Source: Natronococcus occultus SP4 (GTDB lineage Archaea > Halobacteriota > Halobacteria > Halobacteriales > Natrialbaceae). Taken from it: a stretch of 64,000 nt of DNA. Shown here piece by piece: positions 36,496-46,249 of this stretch. A program made the translations under genes and the position numbers. Location: positions 3,401,001 to 3,465,000 of the forward strand of contig NC_019974.1 in assembly GCF_000328685.1 (NCBI RefSeq). Reading direction: 5' to 3'. The notes below the pieces were generated by a model, which saw only the letters and a program-made list of their open reading frames with translations, searched no databases and had not been told where the DNA came from. The number at the start of each line of letters is the position of its first letter. The stretch's first letter is position 1.

Positions 36496-37437
36496 GTGAC
36501 CCGCTATCGCAATCTCGCTCTCTTTCTGGTGCTGGCGGCCGCCTGGGGGAGTTCCTTCGTCGCGATCAGCGCGGGGCTCGACCACCTCCCGCCGGTGTTG
36601 TTCGCGGCCGTTCGGTACGACGTCGCAGGCGTGTGTATGCTCGCGTACGCGAGCTACGCCGCCGACCGCTGGCGTCCCGTCGGTCGCGAGGAGTGGGCGA
36701 CCGTCGCCGTCGGCGCCGCGCTACTGATCGGCGCCTACCACGTCTTTCTCTTTATCGGCCAGCAACACACCACCGCCGCGGCCGCGGCCGTCCTGGTGAG
36801 CCTCTCGCCGGTGTTGACCACCGGGTTCGCACGGGCGCTCGTCCCCTCGGACGCGCTGTCGGCCGTCGGTGTCGGCGGCGTCTGTCTCGGACTCGTCGGC
36901 GTCGCCGTCGTCGTCCAGCCCGATCCATCGAACCTGTTCGCGACCGACGCCGTCGCGAAGCTGCTGGTCTTCTGTGCGGCCGCGGCGTTCGCGCTCGGGA
37001 GCGTCCTCACGCGACGGATCGACGCTACGCTTCCGATCGAGACGATGGAGGCGTGGTCGATGCTCGGTGGCGCCGCCCTGATGCACCTCGTGAGCCTCGG
37101 GCTCGGCGAGCCGATCGAGCCCGCAGCCTGGACCCATCCCGAGGCGCTGGCCGCGCTCGCGTACCTCTCGCTTATCGCGAGCGCACTCGGCTTTCTGCTC
37201 TACTTCGACCTGCTCGAGCGGCTGGGCGCCGTCGAGATCAACATGGTTTCCTACGTCGCGCCGGTGTTTACCGCGCTGGTCGGCTGGCTATACTTGGGCG
37301 AGACGATCGACGCGGCGACCGTCGCCGGCTTCGCCCTGATCGCCTGCGGGTTCGTCCTCGTCAAGCGACGGGCGATCGGCCGGGAGGTCGCCGCGGTCGG
37401 ACGGTGGCGCTCGAGTCGGGAGGATCACCGGCGATAG
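36496..37437 (+). CDS. EamA/DMT-family transporter
   Basis: This 313-residue protein has ten predicted spans in two EamA repeats. Repeat 1 begins LALFLVLAAAWGSSFVAISA, with LIGAYHVFLFIGQQHTTAAA later. Repeat 2 ends INMVSYVAPVFTALVGWLYL, then GETIDAATVAGFALIACGFV. The start is GTG at 36496, 38 bases after the DUF7344 stop. DMT exporters move amino acids or other metabolites outward; the substrate is unknown. The 3' end overlaps the convergent small membrane gene by 13 bases. Confidence 0.9.
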   Translation: MTRYRNLALFLVLAAAWGSSFVAISAGLDHLPPVLFAAVRYDVAGVCMLAYASYAADRWRPVGREEWATVAVGAALLIGAYHVFLFIGQQHTTAAAAAVLVSLSPVLTTGFARALVPSDALSAVGVGGVCLGLVGVAVVVQPDPSNLFATDAVAKLLVFCAAAAFALGSVLTRRIDATLPIETMEAWSMLGGAALMHLVSLGLGEPIEPAAWTHPEALAALAYLSLIASALGFLLYFDLLERLGAVEINMVSYVAPVFTALVGWLYLGETIDAATVAGFALIACGFVLVKRRAIGREVAAVGRWRSSREDHRR

Positions 37438-37694
37438 GCGTGGCCGACGTAGAGCGCGACGAGATTGACCCCGAGCAGGGCCAGAAACGTGGCGGTCTCG
37501 CTCGCGGTCGACAGTCCAGTCGCGAGCAGTGGCACGTACAGAAAGGGAAGCACGATCGCCGTCCAGAAGCTGGCCCGTCGGATCGAGTCGGCCAGGGTGG
37601 GGACGAGTCGGTCGAGGACTCCCCCGCGGTCCTGACGCTCGGTACTCTCGGTCGACGCCGTGGCGCGGGAGTCACGAGTTGTTGAGTTAGCCAT
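37425..37694 (-). CDS. Small two-span membrane protein (89 aa)
   Basis: This 89-residue protein has a polar Ser/Thr-rich N-terminus (1-33) and two spans, about 41-60 (ASFWTAIVLPFLYVPLLATG) and 64-84 (SETATFLALLGVNLVALYVG), ending HAYRR. A minus-strand TATA box GATATATG (about 37735-37742) precedes the ATG at 37694, supporting expression. It overlaps the EamA gene end by 13 bases. The family is not recognised. Confidence 0.65.
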   Translation of the reverse strand: MANSTTRDSRATASTESTERQDRGGVLDRLVPTLADSIRRASFWTAIVLPFLYVPLLATGLSTASETATFLALLGVNLVALYVGHAYRR

Positions 37695-38036
37695 CGAAAC
37701 ACCTGACGACACGTCGAACCCCCACTCCGGAGCACATATATCGGCGCAACCGTTTCGACCGGTTCGATACAGTTCATCCGAATAAGGATCGAGCTGAATC
37801 GAACCGATCGGTGTCGTGAACGCTCTCGTGTCGGGAACGGGCCGTGTCACTCGCTCGCACAGAGCGTTCGAGAACACACCGGGTAGGTGACGATTGATCC
37901 CGTTCGAGCGAGCGAACGAACGGTTTGGCGTCGCGTATCGGCAATCGGCGTCTCTCGGTCGACGGCGGCTTCTGGCCCGAAACCGACGCAAAACAGTAAA
38001 TCTCACCCTAGCGCCGAAAAGCCAGGGGCGACCGGG
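37695..38036. other. Intergenic region, no gene seen
   Basis: This holds the promoter of the small membrane gene (TATA near 37735-37742, minus strand) on its left. On the right, the CDC48 transcript (minus strand) runs into T-rich stretches (CTTTTCGG near 38014, TTTACTGTTTTGCG near 37990), plausible terminators. Open frames across the middle have no protein-like features. Confidence 0.5.
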
Positions 38037-40265
38037 CTACTGGAAGCCGATCCGGCTCCCGCGACGACCCGTCGGATCGGGACCGCTCGAGCCGCCCTGG
38101 AACTCCTCTTCGATGCGCTCGTAGTAGTCGAGGATGTCGTCGGTGATCGTCGGCCGGACGTTCTCCATGGCCTGTCGGAAGTGACGCATCTCGACGACGT
38201 TGGCCTCCTCGTCCTCGCGCAGGGCCTCGATTGCGGCCTCGCGGGCGATCGACTCGAGATCGCTGCCGACGTAGCCGTCGGTGATCTCGGCGATCTCCTG
38301 GAGGTTGACGTCCGCGGCCATCGGCGTTCCCTGGGTGTGGATGTCGAGGATCCGCTCGCGGCCCTCGACGTCGGGTTCGCCGATCATCACCAGCCGATCG
38401 AACCGCCCCGAGCGCAACAGTGCGGGGTCGATCATGTCCGGTCGGTTCGTCGCGCCGATGACCATCACGTTCTCCATCTCCTCGAGCCCGTCCAGTTCGG
38501 TCAGCAGCTGGTTGACGACCCGTTCGGAGACGTTCGAGCCGGTCTCGCCGCCCCGGCCGGGCGCCAGCGCGTCGAGTTCGTCGAAGAAGATCACCGTCGG
38601 CGAGACCTGCCGCGCCTTGCGGAAGGTCTGACGGATCGCCTTCTCGGACTCGCCGACCCACTTGCTGAGCAGCTGGGGTCCTCGCACCGAGATGAAGTTC
38701 GCGTTGGTCTCGTTGGCGACGGCTTTTGCCATCAGCGTCTTCCCCGTCCCGGGCGGACCGTACAACAGGACACCCGCCGGCGGATCGATCCCGAGGCGAT
38801 CGAACCGTTCGGGGTTGTTCAGCGGCCACTCGACGGACTCCTGGACCTGATCCTTGGCGGTCTGGAGTCCGCCGACGTCGTCCCAGGAGATCTTCGGCAG
38901 CTCGACCAGCACCTCCCGCATCGCCGAGGGCTCGACCTCGTTCAAAGCGCCCCGGAAGTCCTCCCGTTTGACGATCATCCGATCGATGAGGCTCGGCGGG
39001 ATGTCCTCCTCGTCGAGGTCGATCTCCGGGAGGTATCGGCGCAGCGCCTTCATCGCGGCCTCCTTGGTCAGGGACTCGATGTCGGCGCCGACGAACCCGT
39101 GGGTCTCGTCGGCCATGTGGGCCAGATCGACGTCGTCCGAGAGCGGCATTCCCCGGGTGTGGATCTGGAGGATCTCCTCACGACCCACCTCGTCGGGGAC
39201 GCCGATCTCGATCTCGCGGTCGAACCGGCCCGGACGGCGAAGCGCGGGGTCGACGCTGTCGACCCGGTTGGTCGCGGCGATGACGATCACCTGGCCGCGG
39301 GCCTCGAGCCCGTCCATCATCGTCAGCAGCTGGGCGACGACGCGGCGCTCGACCTCGCCGGTGACGTCTTCCCGTTTGGGTGCGATGGAGTCGAGCTCGT
39401 CGATGAAGATGATCGCGGGCGACTCCTCGCTTGCGTCCTCGAAGATCTCCCTGAGTTGCTGTTCGCTTTCCCCGTAGTACTTCGAGATGATCTCGGGGCC
39501 CGCGATCGAGAAGAAGCTCGCGGAGGTCTCGTTGGCCACGGCCTTCGCGAGCAGGGTCTTCCCGGTTCCCGGCGGACCGTGCAACAGGACGCCCTGCGGG
39601 GGCTCGATCCCCAGCTTCTTGAAGATCTGGGGGTGTTTCATCGGCAGTTCGACCATCTCGCGAACCCGCTGGATCTCGTCTTGCAGGCCGCCGATGTCCT
39701 CGTAAGTGATCCCGCCGCCGGTCTTCTCGAAGCCGCTGATTGGCTCCTCGCGGAGCTCGACGTCGGTGTCCTCGGTGATGAGGACGACCCCCTCGGGTTC
39801 GGTCTCGACGGCGATCAGCGGGATCGCCTGTCCCGGCGAGCGCATGAACGGGTGGTTGGTCGAGCTCATCACGGGCACGATGTCGCGGCCGACGACCGGA
39901 CGCTTGAGGATCTGGCGTTTGACCATGCCCGCGGCGTCGGAGCCGAACTGCACCGACGCCTCCTCGGGCGGTGCGAGGACGAGCTCGTCGGCCTTGGTCG
40001 CCTCGGCCTTCCGGATCGTTACCCGTTCGCCGATACCGACGTCGGCGTTCTGCCGGGTGAAGCCGTCGATCCGGACGGTGTCAGTGTTCCAGTCCTGTCG
40101 GTCCGCCCGCCACACCTTCGCGGCGGTCGTATCCGCACCTTCGATCTCGATGATGTCGCCCGGACTCAGCTTCAGATGTAACAGCGTGTCCGGGTCGAGT
40201 CGGGCGATACCACGACCCGAGTCGTTCGGGTACGCTTTCGCAACCTCCAGTTGGACTTCGTTCAT
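38037..40265 (-). CDS. CDC48/VCP-type AAA+ ATPase
   Basis: This 742-residue tandem AAA+ unfoldase begins [20 protein letters not shown]. The N-domain covers about residues 1-190 (double-psi barrel). D1 has Walker A GPPGTGKT and Walker [13 protein letters not shown], with arginine-finger region [14 protein letters not shown]2 repeats [20 protein letters not shown] and [12 protein letters not shown]. Both ATPase sites look intact. The tail ends RRGSRIGFQ. It probably feeds proteins to the proteasome; haloarchaea carry several such paralogues. Confidence 0.95.
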   Translation of the reverse strand: MNEVQLEVAKAYPNDSGRGIARLDPDTLLHLKLSPGDIIEIEGADTTAAKVWRADRQDWNTDTVRIDGFTRQNADVGIGERVTIRKAEATKADELVLAPPEEASVQFGSDAAGMVKRQILKRPVVGRDIVPVMSSTNHPFMRSPGQAIPLIAVETEPEGVVLITEDTDVELREEPISGFEKTGGGITYEDIGGLQDEIQRVREMVELPMKHPQIFKKLGIEPPQGVLLHGPPGTGKTLLAKAVANETSASFFSIAGPEIISKYYGESEQQLREIFEDASEESPAIIFIDELDSIAPKREDVTGEVERRVVAQLLTMMDGLEARGQVIVIAATNRVDSVDPALRRPGRFDREIEIGVPDEVGREEILQIHTRGMPLSDDVDLAHMADETHGFVGADIESLTKEAAMKALRRYLPEIDLDEEDIPPSLIDRMIVKREDFRGALNEVEPSAMREVLVELPKISWDDVGGLQTAKDQVQESVEWPLNNPERFDRLGIDPPAGVLLYGPPGTGKTLMAKAVANETNANFISVRGPQLLSKWVGESEKAIRQTFRKARQVSPTVIFFDELDALAPGRGGETGSNVSERVVNQLLTELDGLEEMENVMVIGATNRPDMIDPALLRSGRFDRLVMIGEPDVEGRERILDIHTQGTPMAADVNLQEIAEITDGYVGSDLESIAREAAIEALREDEEANVVEMRHFRQAMENVRPTITDDILDYYERIEEEFQGGSSGPDPTGRRGSRIGFQ

Positions 40266-40457
40266 GATTCGGGATGGACGGCGATGTCAGTGATTCCGAT
40301 TCGGGACCGGATAGGCTTTTTGCTACCGTGAATGCACACCGTGCTAATTGGCACCATATCTAACTCAGGTGGCAAGACACATAGAGGTACCGGCTTCGGT
40401 GGGTTTTGGCGACATCGAGAGCGTGGCTTTTTGGCTTTGCCGGCCGCCAGTCGAGGT

Positions 40458-41810
40458 ATGCGAACGCTCGCGTTCGACGGCCGAATGGGTGCAAGCGGCG
40501 ATATGATCCTCGCCGCGTTGCTCGACGCCGGCGCCGACCGGGACGTCCTCGAGCCCGTCGAGACGGCGCTCGACCTCGAGTACCGGATCGACGAGACGGT
40601 CAAGTGTGGCATCGCGTCGACGACCGTCGACGTGATCCTGACCGACGAGGACGCGGCCCGGACGGAGGGCGATCACGGCCACGTCCACGACCACGGCGAT
40701 CCGGACCACCACGACCGCGGCGATCCGGACCACGGTCACGTCGACGACCGCGGGGACGACGACCACGATCACGGCCACGTTCACGACCACGAGGACGCCC
40801 CGGGCGTTCCCGCGGAGGGACACGGGCCCCACCGCAGCTACCTCGAGGTCCGCGAGATCGTCGAGGGGATGGAGCTCGACCCCGCAGTCGAGCGCGACGC
40901 GCTCGCGATCTTCGAGCTGCTCGGCGAGGCCGAGGCCAGCGTCCACGGCGAGGATCTCGCGGAGATTCACTTCCACGAGGTCGGCGCCGACGACGCGATC
41001 GCCGACGTGGTCGGGGCTGCCGCGCTCGTCGACGACCTCGAGGTCGAACGGGTCGTTACCACTCCGCTGGCAACCGGCGGCGGGACGGTCGGAATGAGCC
41101 ACGGCGAGTACCCCGTGCCGACGCCCGCGGTCGTCGAGATCGCCGAGCGCGCGAGCTGGTCGCTGCGGGGCGGTCCCGTCGACACCGAGCTGCTGACACC
41201 GACGGGGGCAGCTATTCTGGGTCGTCTCGCCGACGGCGTGGAGTCGCTGCCCGCACTGGAGCTCGAGGCGTCGGGGTACGGCGCCGGTGGCTACGACCTC
41301 GATCCGCACCCAAACGTGCTCCGGACCCTCGTCGGCGACGGCGGCCGCGAATTCCTGAAAGACGACATCGCCGTCCTCGAGACGAACCTCGACGACGCGA
41401 CGCCGGAAGTCCTCGGCGGGCTCCAAGAGACCCTTTCGGACGCGGGCGCGCGCGACGTTTCGATAGTTCCTGCGACGATGAAGAAGTCCCGTCCCGGCCA
41501 CCTCGTGAAGGTGATCTGCAAGCCCGAGGACCGAGAGCGGGTCGCCCGGGCCCTCGCCGAGGAGACCGGCACGCTCGGAATCCGGGAGGCCGGCGCGACC
41601 CATCGCTGGATCGCCGACCGGGAGTTCGAGACCGTGGAACTCGAGGTTGACGGCGAGAGCTACGAGGTGACGGTGAAGATCGCCAGCGACGCCGGCGGCG
41701 ACGTCTACGACGTCAGCGCGGAGTACGACGACGCCGCGAGGACGGCCCGAGAGAGTGGCCTTCCGGTTCGGGAGGTGCTACGACGCGCCGAGACGGCGAT
41801 CGAGCAGTAG
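40458..41810 (+). CDS. larC: LarC nickel-pincer cofactor nickel chelatase
   Basis: LarC inserts nickel into the pyridinium bisthiocarboxylate mononucleotide cofactor used by lactate racemase and relatives. The 450-residue protein opens MRTLAFDGRMGASGDMILAA and has EIHFHEVGADDAIADVVGAA, PVPTPAVVEI, ELLTPTGAAIL and ETNLDDATPEVLG. A His/Asp-rich insertion (about residues 70-120, repeats of HDHGDPDH type) is a likely nickel store. The start at 40458 follows conservation. larB and larE are not in the window. Confidence 0.93.
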   Translation: MRTLAFDGRMGASGDMILAALLDAGADRDVLEPVETALDLEYRIDETVKCGIASTTVDVILTDEDAARTEGDHGHVHDHGDPDHHDRGDPDHGHVDDRGDDDHDHGHVHDHEDAPGVPAEGHGPHRSYLEVREIVEGMELDPAVERDALAIFELLGEAEASVHGEDLAEIHFHEVGADDAIADVVGAAALVDDLEVERVVTTPLATGGGTVGMSHGEYPVPTPAVVEIAERASWSLRGGPVDTELLTPTGAAILGRLADGVESLPALELEASGYGAGGYDLDPHPNVLRTLVGDGGREFLKDDIAVLETNLDDATPEVLGGLQETLSDAGARDVSIVPATMKKSRPGHLVKVICKPEDRERVARALAEETGTLGIREAGATHRWIADREFETVELEVDGESYEVTVKIASDAGGDVYDVSAEYDDAARTARESGLPVREVLRRAETAIEQ

Positions 41811-41939
41811 CTCCCGCACCGAGGTATCGGTACTGGTCACGGACTCGACGACACCAGATCGATCGGCGACGCGGTCGCTCGAACGGTGATCGTCGAACGT
41901 CACGGCGGAAAAAACGAAGCGACTGCTAGTTGCGGATCG

Positions 41940-42485
41940 TTACTTGCCGGTGACGGCGGCGAAGTTACCGGAGACGCTCGCGCCAGCCTGGACGTTGTTG
42001 TTGGACTGGTCGGCGAAGTTACCGGCGTTAGCCGTACCCTTGTAGGCGGTGGCGACGTTGTCACCCTGCTTCAGGTCGTTGTGCTGGGAGACGGCCTGGA
42101 ACTGGTTGGTTTCAGCGTAGGAGTGCTGGCCGATGGCGACGACGTCGTCAGCGTGCTTGCGGTCGTCGTCCTTCTTGTCGTCAGCGTGCTTGCGGTCGTC
42201 GTCCTTCTTGTCGTCAGCGTGCTTGCGGTCGTCGTCCTTCTTGTCGTCAGCGTGCTTGCGGTCGTCGTCCTTCTTGTCGTCAGCGTGCTTACGGTCGTCG
42301 TCCTTCTTGTCGTCCTTCGGTGCGTCCTTCTTGTCCTTGTCGTTCTTGTCGTTGTACTTATCGTTATGTTTGTCCTTGTCGTGTTTGTCGTCGTAGCTTC
42401 CCGCTGCTGCGGTTCCGGCGAAGCCCATGAACATCAGGCTGCCGAGCAGCGCGATCGTCATCGTGAGTGCGAGTGCGCGTTTCAT
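41940..42485 (-). CDS. Secreted curlin-like protein with K/D/H tandem repeats (paralogue 1)
   Basis: This 181-residue protein has a Sec-type signal peptide at residues 1-28 (KR at 2-3, hydrophobic core, cleavage near TAAA), then a highly charged stretch with five copies of DDKKDDDRKHA, then a C-terminal segment (about 115-181) with ETNQFQAVSQHN, QGDNVATA and NNVQAGASV. The Gln/Asn-rich spacing resembles curlin repeats of amyloid fibre subunits. Two paralogues lie at 45134 and 46641. It is convergent with larC. The function is unknown; the amyloid idea is inference. Confidence 0.75.
   Translation of the reverse strand: MKRALALTMTIALLGSLMFMGFAGTAAAGSYDDKHDKDKHNDKYNDKNDKDKKDAPKDDKKDDDRKHADDKKDDDRKHADDKKDDDRKHADDKKDDDRKHADDKKDDDRKHADDVVAIGQHSYAETNQFQAVSQHNDLKQGDNVATAYKGTANAGNFADQSNNNVQAGASVSGNFAAVTGK
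42144..42308 (-). repeat. Five tandem 33-base coding repeats
   Basis: There are five head-to-tail units of exactly 33 bases (starts at 42144, 42177, 42210, 42243, 42276) inside the secreted protein gene. They are almost identical even at silent positions (one third-position difference in the last unit), indicating recent expansion by slippage or recombination. The two paralogues lack the repeat. Confidence 0.95.
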
Positions 42486-42982
42486 TGTTGGTGTAGGGAC
42501 GATGTCGGCTCAACGAGCAGGCGGGACCGACCGCGACCGAGAACGATAGCCGCGGCTCCTCGTGATCCTGCCGTCTCGTCGCCACCTGACACGTTGCCCG
42601 TCTGAGACTCACCACGGAGTGGCATATGAACTGAGGGTACAGTTTCGCGATGTATCCCCGTCCTAGTACCGGTAGGCCCTGTTCACAGCTAACGGTGATG
42701 AACGTCATCGCGAGCCGAATGTCGTTTTGCTGTCGCTACAGAGCAGGTAAGATAGGCCGTGTGTTTCTCGGCTGAGGTGCCGAGAAACGAACCGGCCAGG
42801 TCGCGATCGCCCCGGTTGGATTCGACCGTGACTACCCTTCACCACACTATGCGAATTACAAATATCATCACATTCGTCCGCTCAAATGTTACAGAGTTAT
42901 CCGATAAAATTGTCGCTTCAGACCTCGTGTAATAGTATACGAAGAAGAGCCGGCTGAATAAGAGTTTGCGTCGTCCGTCGGC
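42486..42982. other. Leader/promoter region and featureless DNA
   Basis: The part nearest the gene carries the upstream motif shared with both paralogues (42619-42648). The rest, to 42982, becomes AT-rich and shows no convincing reading frame. Confidence 0.5.
42619..42648 (-). promoter_or_regulatory. Shared upstream motif, copy 1
   Basis: This 30-base block begins 134 bases before the ATG of paralogue 1. On the minus strand its core is AAACTGT, then GTTCA. It matches about 21 of 30 positions of the blocks at 45566 and 47067, which lie at similar distances before the other two paralogues. Confidence 0.6.
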
Positions 42983-43451
42983 TCAGTCTCCCTCGTCGCC
43001 GTCAGCATCGTCGTCGATCGGAATCGAGATCGCATCATCTCAGTCGCTCGTAGACGATGTCGTTGACTGCGAGACGCTCGTTGAACTGACACTCGACGAA
43101 CTGTTGACAGTCGACTGGATAACGTTCGTGTTCTCTGTAATACTAACGCTGGTACCGGATCCGCCCGCCGTCCAGACGATCGACACTGATGTCGACCGAG
43201 TCCCGCCGTCTTTGGCGTCGATGTGTATTTCGACGTCCGCTACACCTGAGTCGAGCGTATAGATTATGCGCCCCAGGGGAACGTCTCGATTTCGGCATCC
43301 TGGTCGGGTCGATCTCGTTCGCTTCGTCCGTCGCGTCGGAAACGACCTTCGTCGAAACGGAGACGTCGTCTTCGGTATCGACGGACACATCGACGTGCGT
43401 TTGCCCGGTCTCGCGGGTTACCGTTCCCCAGGGAAATTCGGTTTCGGTCAT
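42983..43451 (-). pseudogene. Frameshifted small acidic protein gene
   Basis: The reading starts at 43451 (MTETEFPWGTVTRETGQTHV), continues with amphipathic strands to about NEIDPTRMPKSR, then must shift frame to continue DVPLGRIIYTLDSGVADVEI, TSVSIVWTAGG and a Ser/Thr-rich segment. After a stop at 43040 a further shift restores an acidic end, AISIPIDDDADGDEGD, ending at 42983. At least two frameshifts are therefore needed, so the gene is broken. The family is not recognised. Confidence 0.6.
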
Positions 43452-44042
43452 TGGTTCGGTAGTGCTCGTATGGTCGTCTGTGGCTCTCGAATCAGCTACG
43501 AACAAGGCGGAACGCTCCGAAGTTCCCGCAGCGTCCTCGTACTGAGTGCCGGTCCGCGTGGGAGGCGCGTTCCGCTCGTCGTCGGTCGGTCCGTGTTGAG
43601 AGTCCGCCGTTGCCCTCTTTCTCTCTCATCTGCTCGATTCGTTTTGAACGACGGGAATCGTTCAACCGATAGGGCTCGCCTAATCGATCTCCGATATTAG
43701 CCCGGGAACACAATGACTTGTTACTGACCGGTCAACTGGTTCGGAGTCAAGCCCGAGGCTTCACCGTTAAGGTCGGCCGTCCGAAAGCCGAACGAGTGGT
43801 CGCGTGCGAGTGTAACTCCCTTGGGTTTTCTTGTGCGTCAGCTGGAATTCCCATCCGTGTTGTGTCCGTGAGGATCGGTCGCTCTACCCGATCCGACAAC
43901 CCCCGAGACTCTCGAGGAACTCGGCCTGCTCGAAGTTTCACCGCACCCTCGACACGGTTTTGAGGGGGCCGCATTTCCAAACCAACGACCGCTTCACGTC
44001 AGGGTTCAATATTCGCCACGACCGTTCTTGATTAATGGAGTA
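43452..44042. other. Decayed region without an intact gene
   Basis: No intact frame is convincing. On the + strand near 43890-44000 a coding-like segment (TLEELGLLEVSPHPRHGFEG) appears, probably a remnant of a lost gene. The right end abuts the insertion-element terminal repeat at 44043. Confidence 0.45.
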
Positions 44043-44103
44043 CGCTCTTCCGTAGGAGATTGTTGATACTACTGAACGGTCACTGGCGAGTCGAAGAGGA
44101 CAA

Positions 44104-44125
44104 GGGCACCGCATCAGCGGTGCCC
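44104..44125 (+). repeat. Perfect inverted repeat inside the insertion element
   Basis: GGGCACCGC and GCGGTGCCC are separated by ATCA, just before the transposase start. It may shield the transposase from outside transcription. Confidence 0.8.
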
Positions 44126-44132
44126 GCTACGG

Positions 44133-45013
44133 ATGATTCCGCTCGATGTGTTTGGCCCGGAATCAGTCGCAGCGGACCTGCTCCAACAGGTTCGCTGGCG
44201 TAATGGTGTGAGTTGTCCTCACTGCCGTTCTAAGCGAACGGTTAGAAACAGTAGCTATGGGTGCTTCAGTGGTATCTCTGTAAGGATTGCGAACGCACGT
44301 TTAATGACAAGACGGGCACGATCTTCTCTCGCTCGAAAATCGCACTTCGCCGGTGGCTGTTCTCCATCTACGCGTTTCTCCGGTTTAACACGAGTCTCCG
44401 ACAGCTGCAGTACGAAACTGGGGTGAATCACAAGACGATCCACCGGCGTATCGAGCGCTTCACCAGAGCGCTCGATGCGCCTTCCCTCGATCTTCTCGGA
44501 CCAATCGAAATCGACGAAGTGTATGTCTCTGCTCGGAAGAAAGGCCACGAGTGCGACTCCTGATCGCGCTCGTATGGCTTGTCCACACGTGGGCGCAGAG
44601 CATATGATGGCGAAAGCCACCCGTGTTCATCCTCGCTGATCGCGGTACGGGACAGCGATACGTGATTCTAGCGAAAGCCGCTGACGAATTGACGATTCGA
44701 CTCCTCTTGACCGACCGTCAAGAGGAGTCGCTGACTGCCTATACGGATGGCTTTCGCACGTACGAATCGCTCGAAGAAGACGAAGCATACGACCGTGAAT
44801 ACGTCGTCCATGGTGGCGGTGAATACGCCGACGACGAGGTACACGTTAATACCTGGCGAGCCACGCGTCGCTGACGCGACGGTGGCTCTCGCCCCATTGA
44901 GGTATCTCAAAGGACAAGCTCACGCAATATCTCAGAGCGTTCTAACTGCGGCGAGAATTATATGGAAAAGGGGACGAAAAGCACTCAAACGCGCTATCCG
45001 AGCACCGCTCTAA
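44133..45013 (+). pseudogene. IS1595-family transposase, multiply disrupted
   Basis: The pieces read in order: MIPLDVFGPESVAADLLQQV with zinc-ribbon CPHCRSK, a frameshift near 44260, QWYLCKDCERTFNDKTGTIF and GPIEIDEVYVSARKKGHE (first catalytic Asp), a stop at 44561, a further shift near 44625, VFILADRGTGQRYVILAKAA and AYTDGFRTYESL (second Asp), then HVNTW, another shift, and LKRAIRAPL at the end. The family is IS1595 (ISXO2-like DDE). At least three frame changes plus a nonsense codon make it nonfunctional. Confidence 0.85.
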
Positions 45014-45133
45014 AATCAACAATGTGCTACGCAAGAGCGTTATTTTGAAACGGCGTAAACACGGTCCGGTATCCAAAAAAGACGAAATAACGGTTACAAT
45101 CACCGAGCTGGTCTATATTAGCGGCGATCGAGA

Positions 45134-45457
45134 TTACGTGTCAGCGTAGTTGACGCTGGTAGTGACGCCAAGCTGTGCGTTGAGGTTCGCTTGATTCTGA
45201 GTCTGGTCTGCAACAGCCGTATTCCCTATGCCGGCGGCGATGGCGGTGTTGTCACCCTGGGCTGCGTAGTTCGACTGGCTCACATACTGCACCTGGTTCG
45301 TCTCCGCATGCGCGTCCTGCGTGACCTTATCACCCTTTTTGTCTTTATCCTTGTCGTTGTTATCGTAGTGAGATGCCGCTGCCGTTCCGGCGAACCCCAT
45401 GAACATGAGGCTGCCGACCAGTGCGATCGTCATCATCAGCGCGAGTGCGCGTTTCAT
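45134..45457 (-). CDS. Secreted curlin-like protein (paralogue 2)
   Basis: This 107-residue protein has a signal peptide at residues 1-27 nearly identical to paralogue 1, a short charged linker (DNNDKDKDKKGDK), then the repeat-like core ETNQVQYVSQSN, QGDNTAIA, GIGNTAVADQTQNQ, NLNAQLGV. The spacing of GNTAxxxQ is curlin-like. There is no DDKKDDDRKHA array. It keeps an open frame while its surroundings decay, implying selection. Secretion is predicted; the role is unknown. Confidence 0.72.
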   Translation of the reverse strand: MKRALALMMTIALVGSLMFMGFAGTAAASHYDNNDKDKDKKGDKVTQDAHAETNQVQYVSQSNYAAQGDNTAIAAGIGNTAVADQTQNQANLNAQLGVTTSVNYADT

Positions 45458-46240
45458 TGGTAGATCACCAGGTACGTCCCACGCAGGCGACCACCTGTCG
45501 TCTCCCGCTAACAGCAGTAGTCACCATCCACCGTGGAGCGGTACCCAGTCCAGTCTTATGACGAAGTCTCACTTGAACCCAGAGAACAGTTTCACACCGA
45601 AGTAGTGAGTTGGCGTTTCGAACGCGAGAATCGGAGCGATACGTGACGCGCCAATCGCTACGGACGTCTTTCTGTCGGCGGTACAGTAACGCTATTGTCC
45701 ATTCTATCGGAAGTTTCTATAACCGACACATCTCGTTCCTGTCCCCGAAATAACCGATAAAAACGATTCAACGAACACTAACAGGGGAACATCATAGAAA
45801 TAAGAATCCACCTCTTCGAATATTCCCTAATTGTTTCATGAGAATCATCACCAAATATTAACATACAAGAATTCGTTTTGTTCACGTATCGTTAGCTCGG
45901 CTTGGTTTCGAAACGGACACCGAGGCATCTCTTTTCTGGAATGAATGTAATCACATACATTTCAACTATCAGGTCGTTCTCTCCGTGATTGGCGTCATAA
46001 CATCCTCCCGAACCTATCAGGAGAGAGACTATTGCGCCAGAGCGGAACAGAATAACAGGACGTGACCGTTCCGCTTCTGATTGTGTCGATACTGGTCGTC
46101 GGCGCGCCGACAGGACCCTCAGCAATGGTCCCGTGACGGTCTCGAGTCGAACGCCGTATCTTTGAGCGGAGAGTATCGTCTTCCAGTTTGGTGACCGATC
46201 GCTCGAGGAGACACCTAACTGTGACCTCGAGCGGCGACAA
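45458..46240. other. Non-coding part of duplication copy A
   Basis: This holds the upstream region of paralogue 2 (shared motif at 45566-45595), then AT-rich DNA conserved with 46965-47700 at the nucleotide level (for example ATCATAGAAATAAGAAT in both). No intact frame is credible. Confidence 0.55.
45566..45595 (-). promoter_or_regulatory. Shared upstream motif, copy 2
   Basis: This block begins 109 bases before the ATG of paralogue 2. It is highly similar to the block at 47067 and recognisably similar to that at 42619, which is outside the duplication. Confidence 0.6.
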
Positions 46241-46249
46241 AGCGGTCGC

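Larger units (their letters stand above)
44043..45039 (+). mobile_element. Dead IS1595-type insertion element
   Basis: Imperfect 25-base terminal inverted repeats lie at 44043-44067 and 45015-45039 (CGCTCTT, one mismatch, CGTAG, three mismatches, ATTGTTGAT). They enclose a single broken transposase. No clear target-site duplication was found. A perfect 9-base-arm hairpin is at 44104-44125. The right terminal repeat ends 2 bases before the homologous part of the tandem duplication begins. Confidence 0.75.

Noticed and set aside
42144-42308. Possible CRISPR array
   Set aside because: The 33-base units are directly adjacent with no unique spacers, in frame inside a gene, and no cas genes are near.
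41886-42605. Plus-strand frame with repeated Val-rich units opposite secreted paralogue 1
   Set aside because: The repeats mirror the DDKKDDDRKHA coding array on the other strand, which has a signal peptide and paralogues. The Val-rich frame has no such support.
43747-43980. Minus-strand frame of 77 codons
   Set aside because: The opposite strand shows a better coding-like segment (LEELGLLEVSPHPRHG), itself only a remnant; neither is an intact gene.
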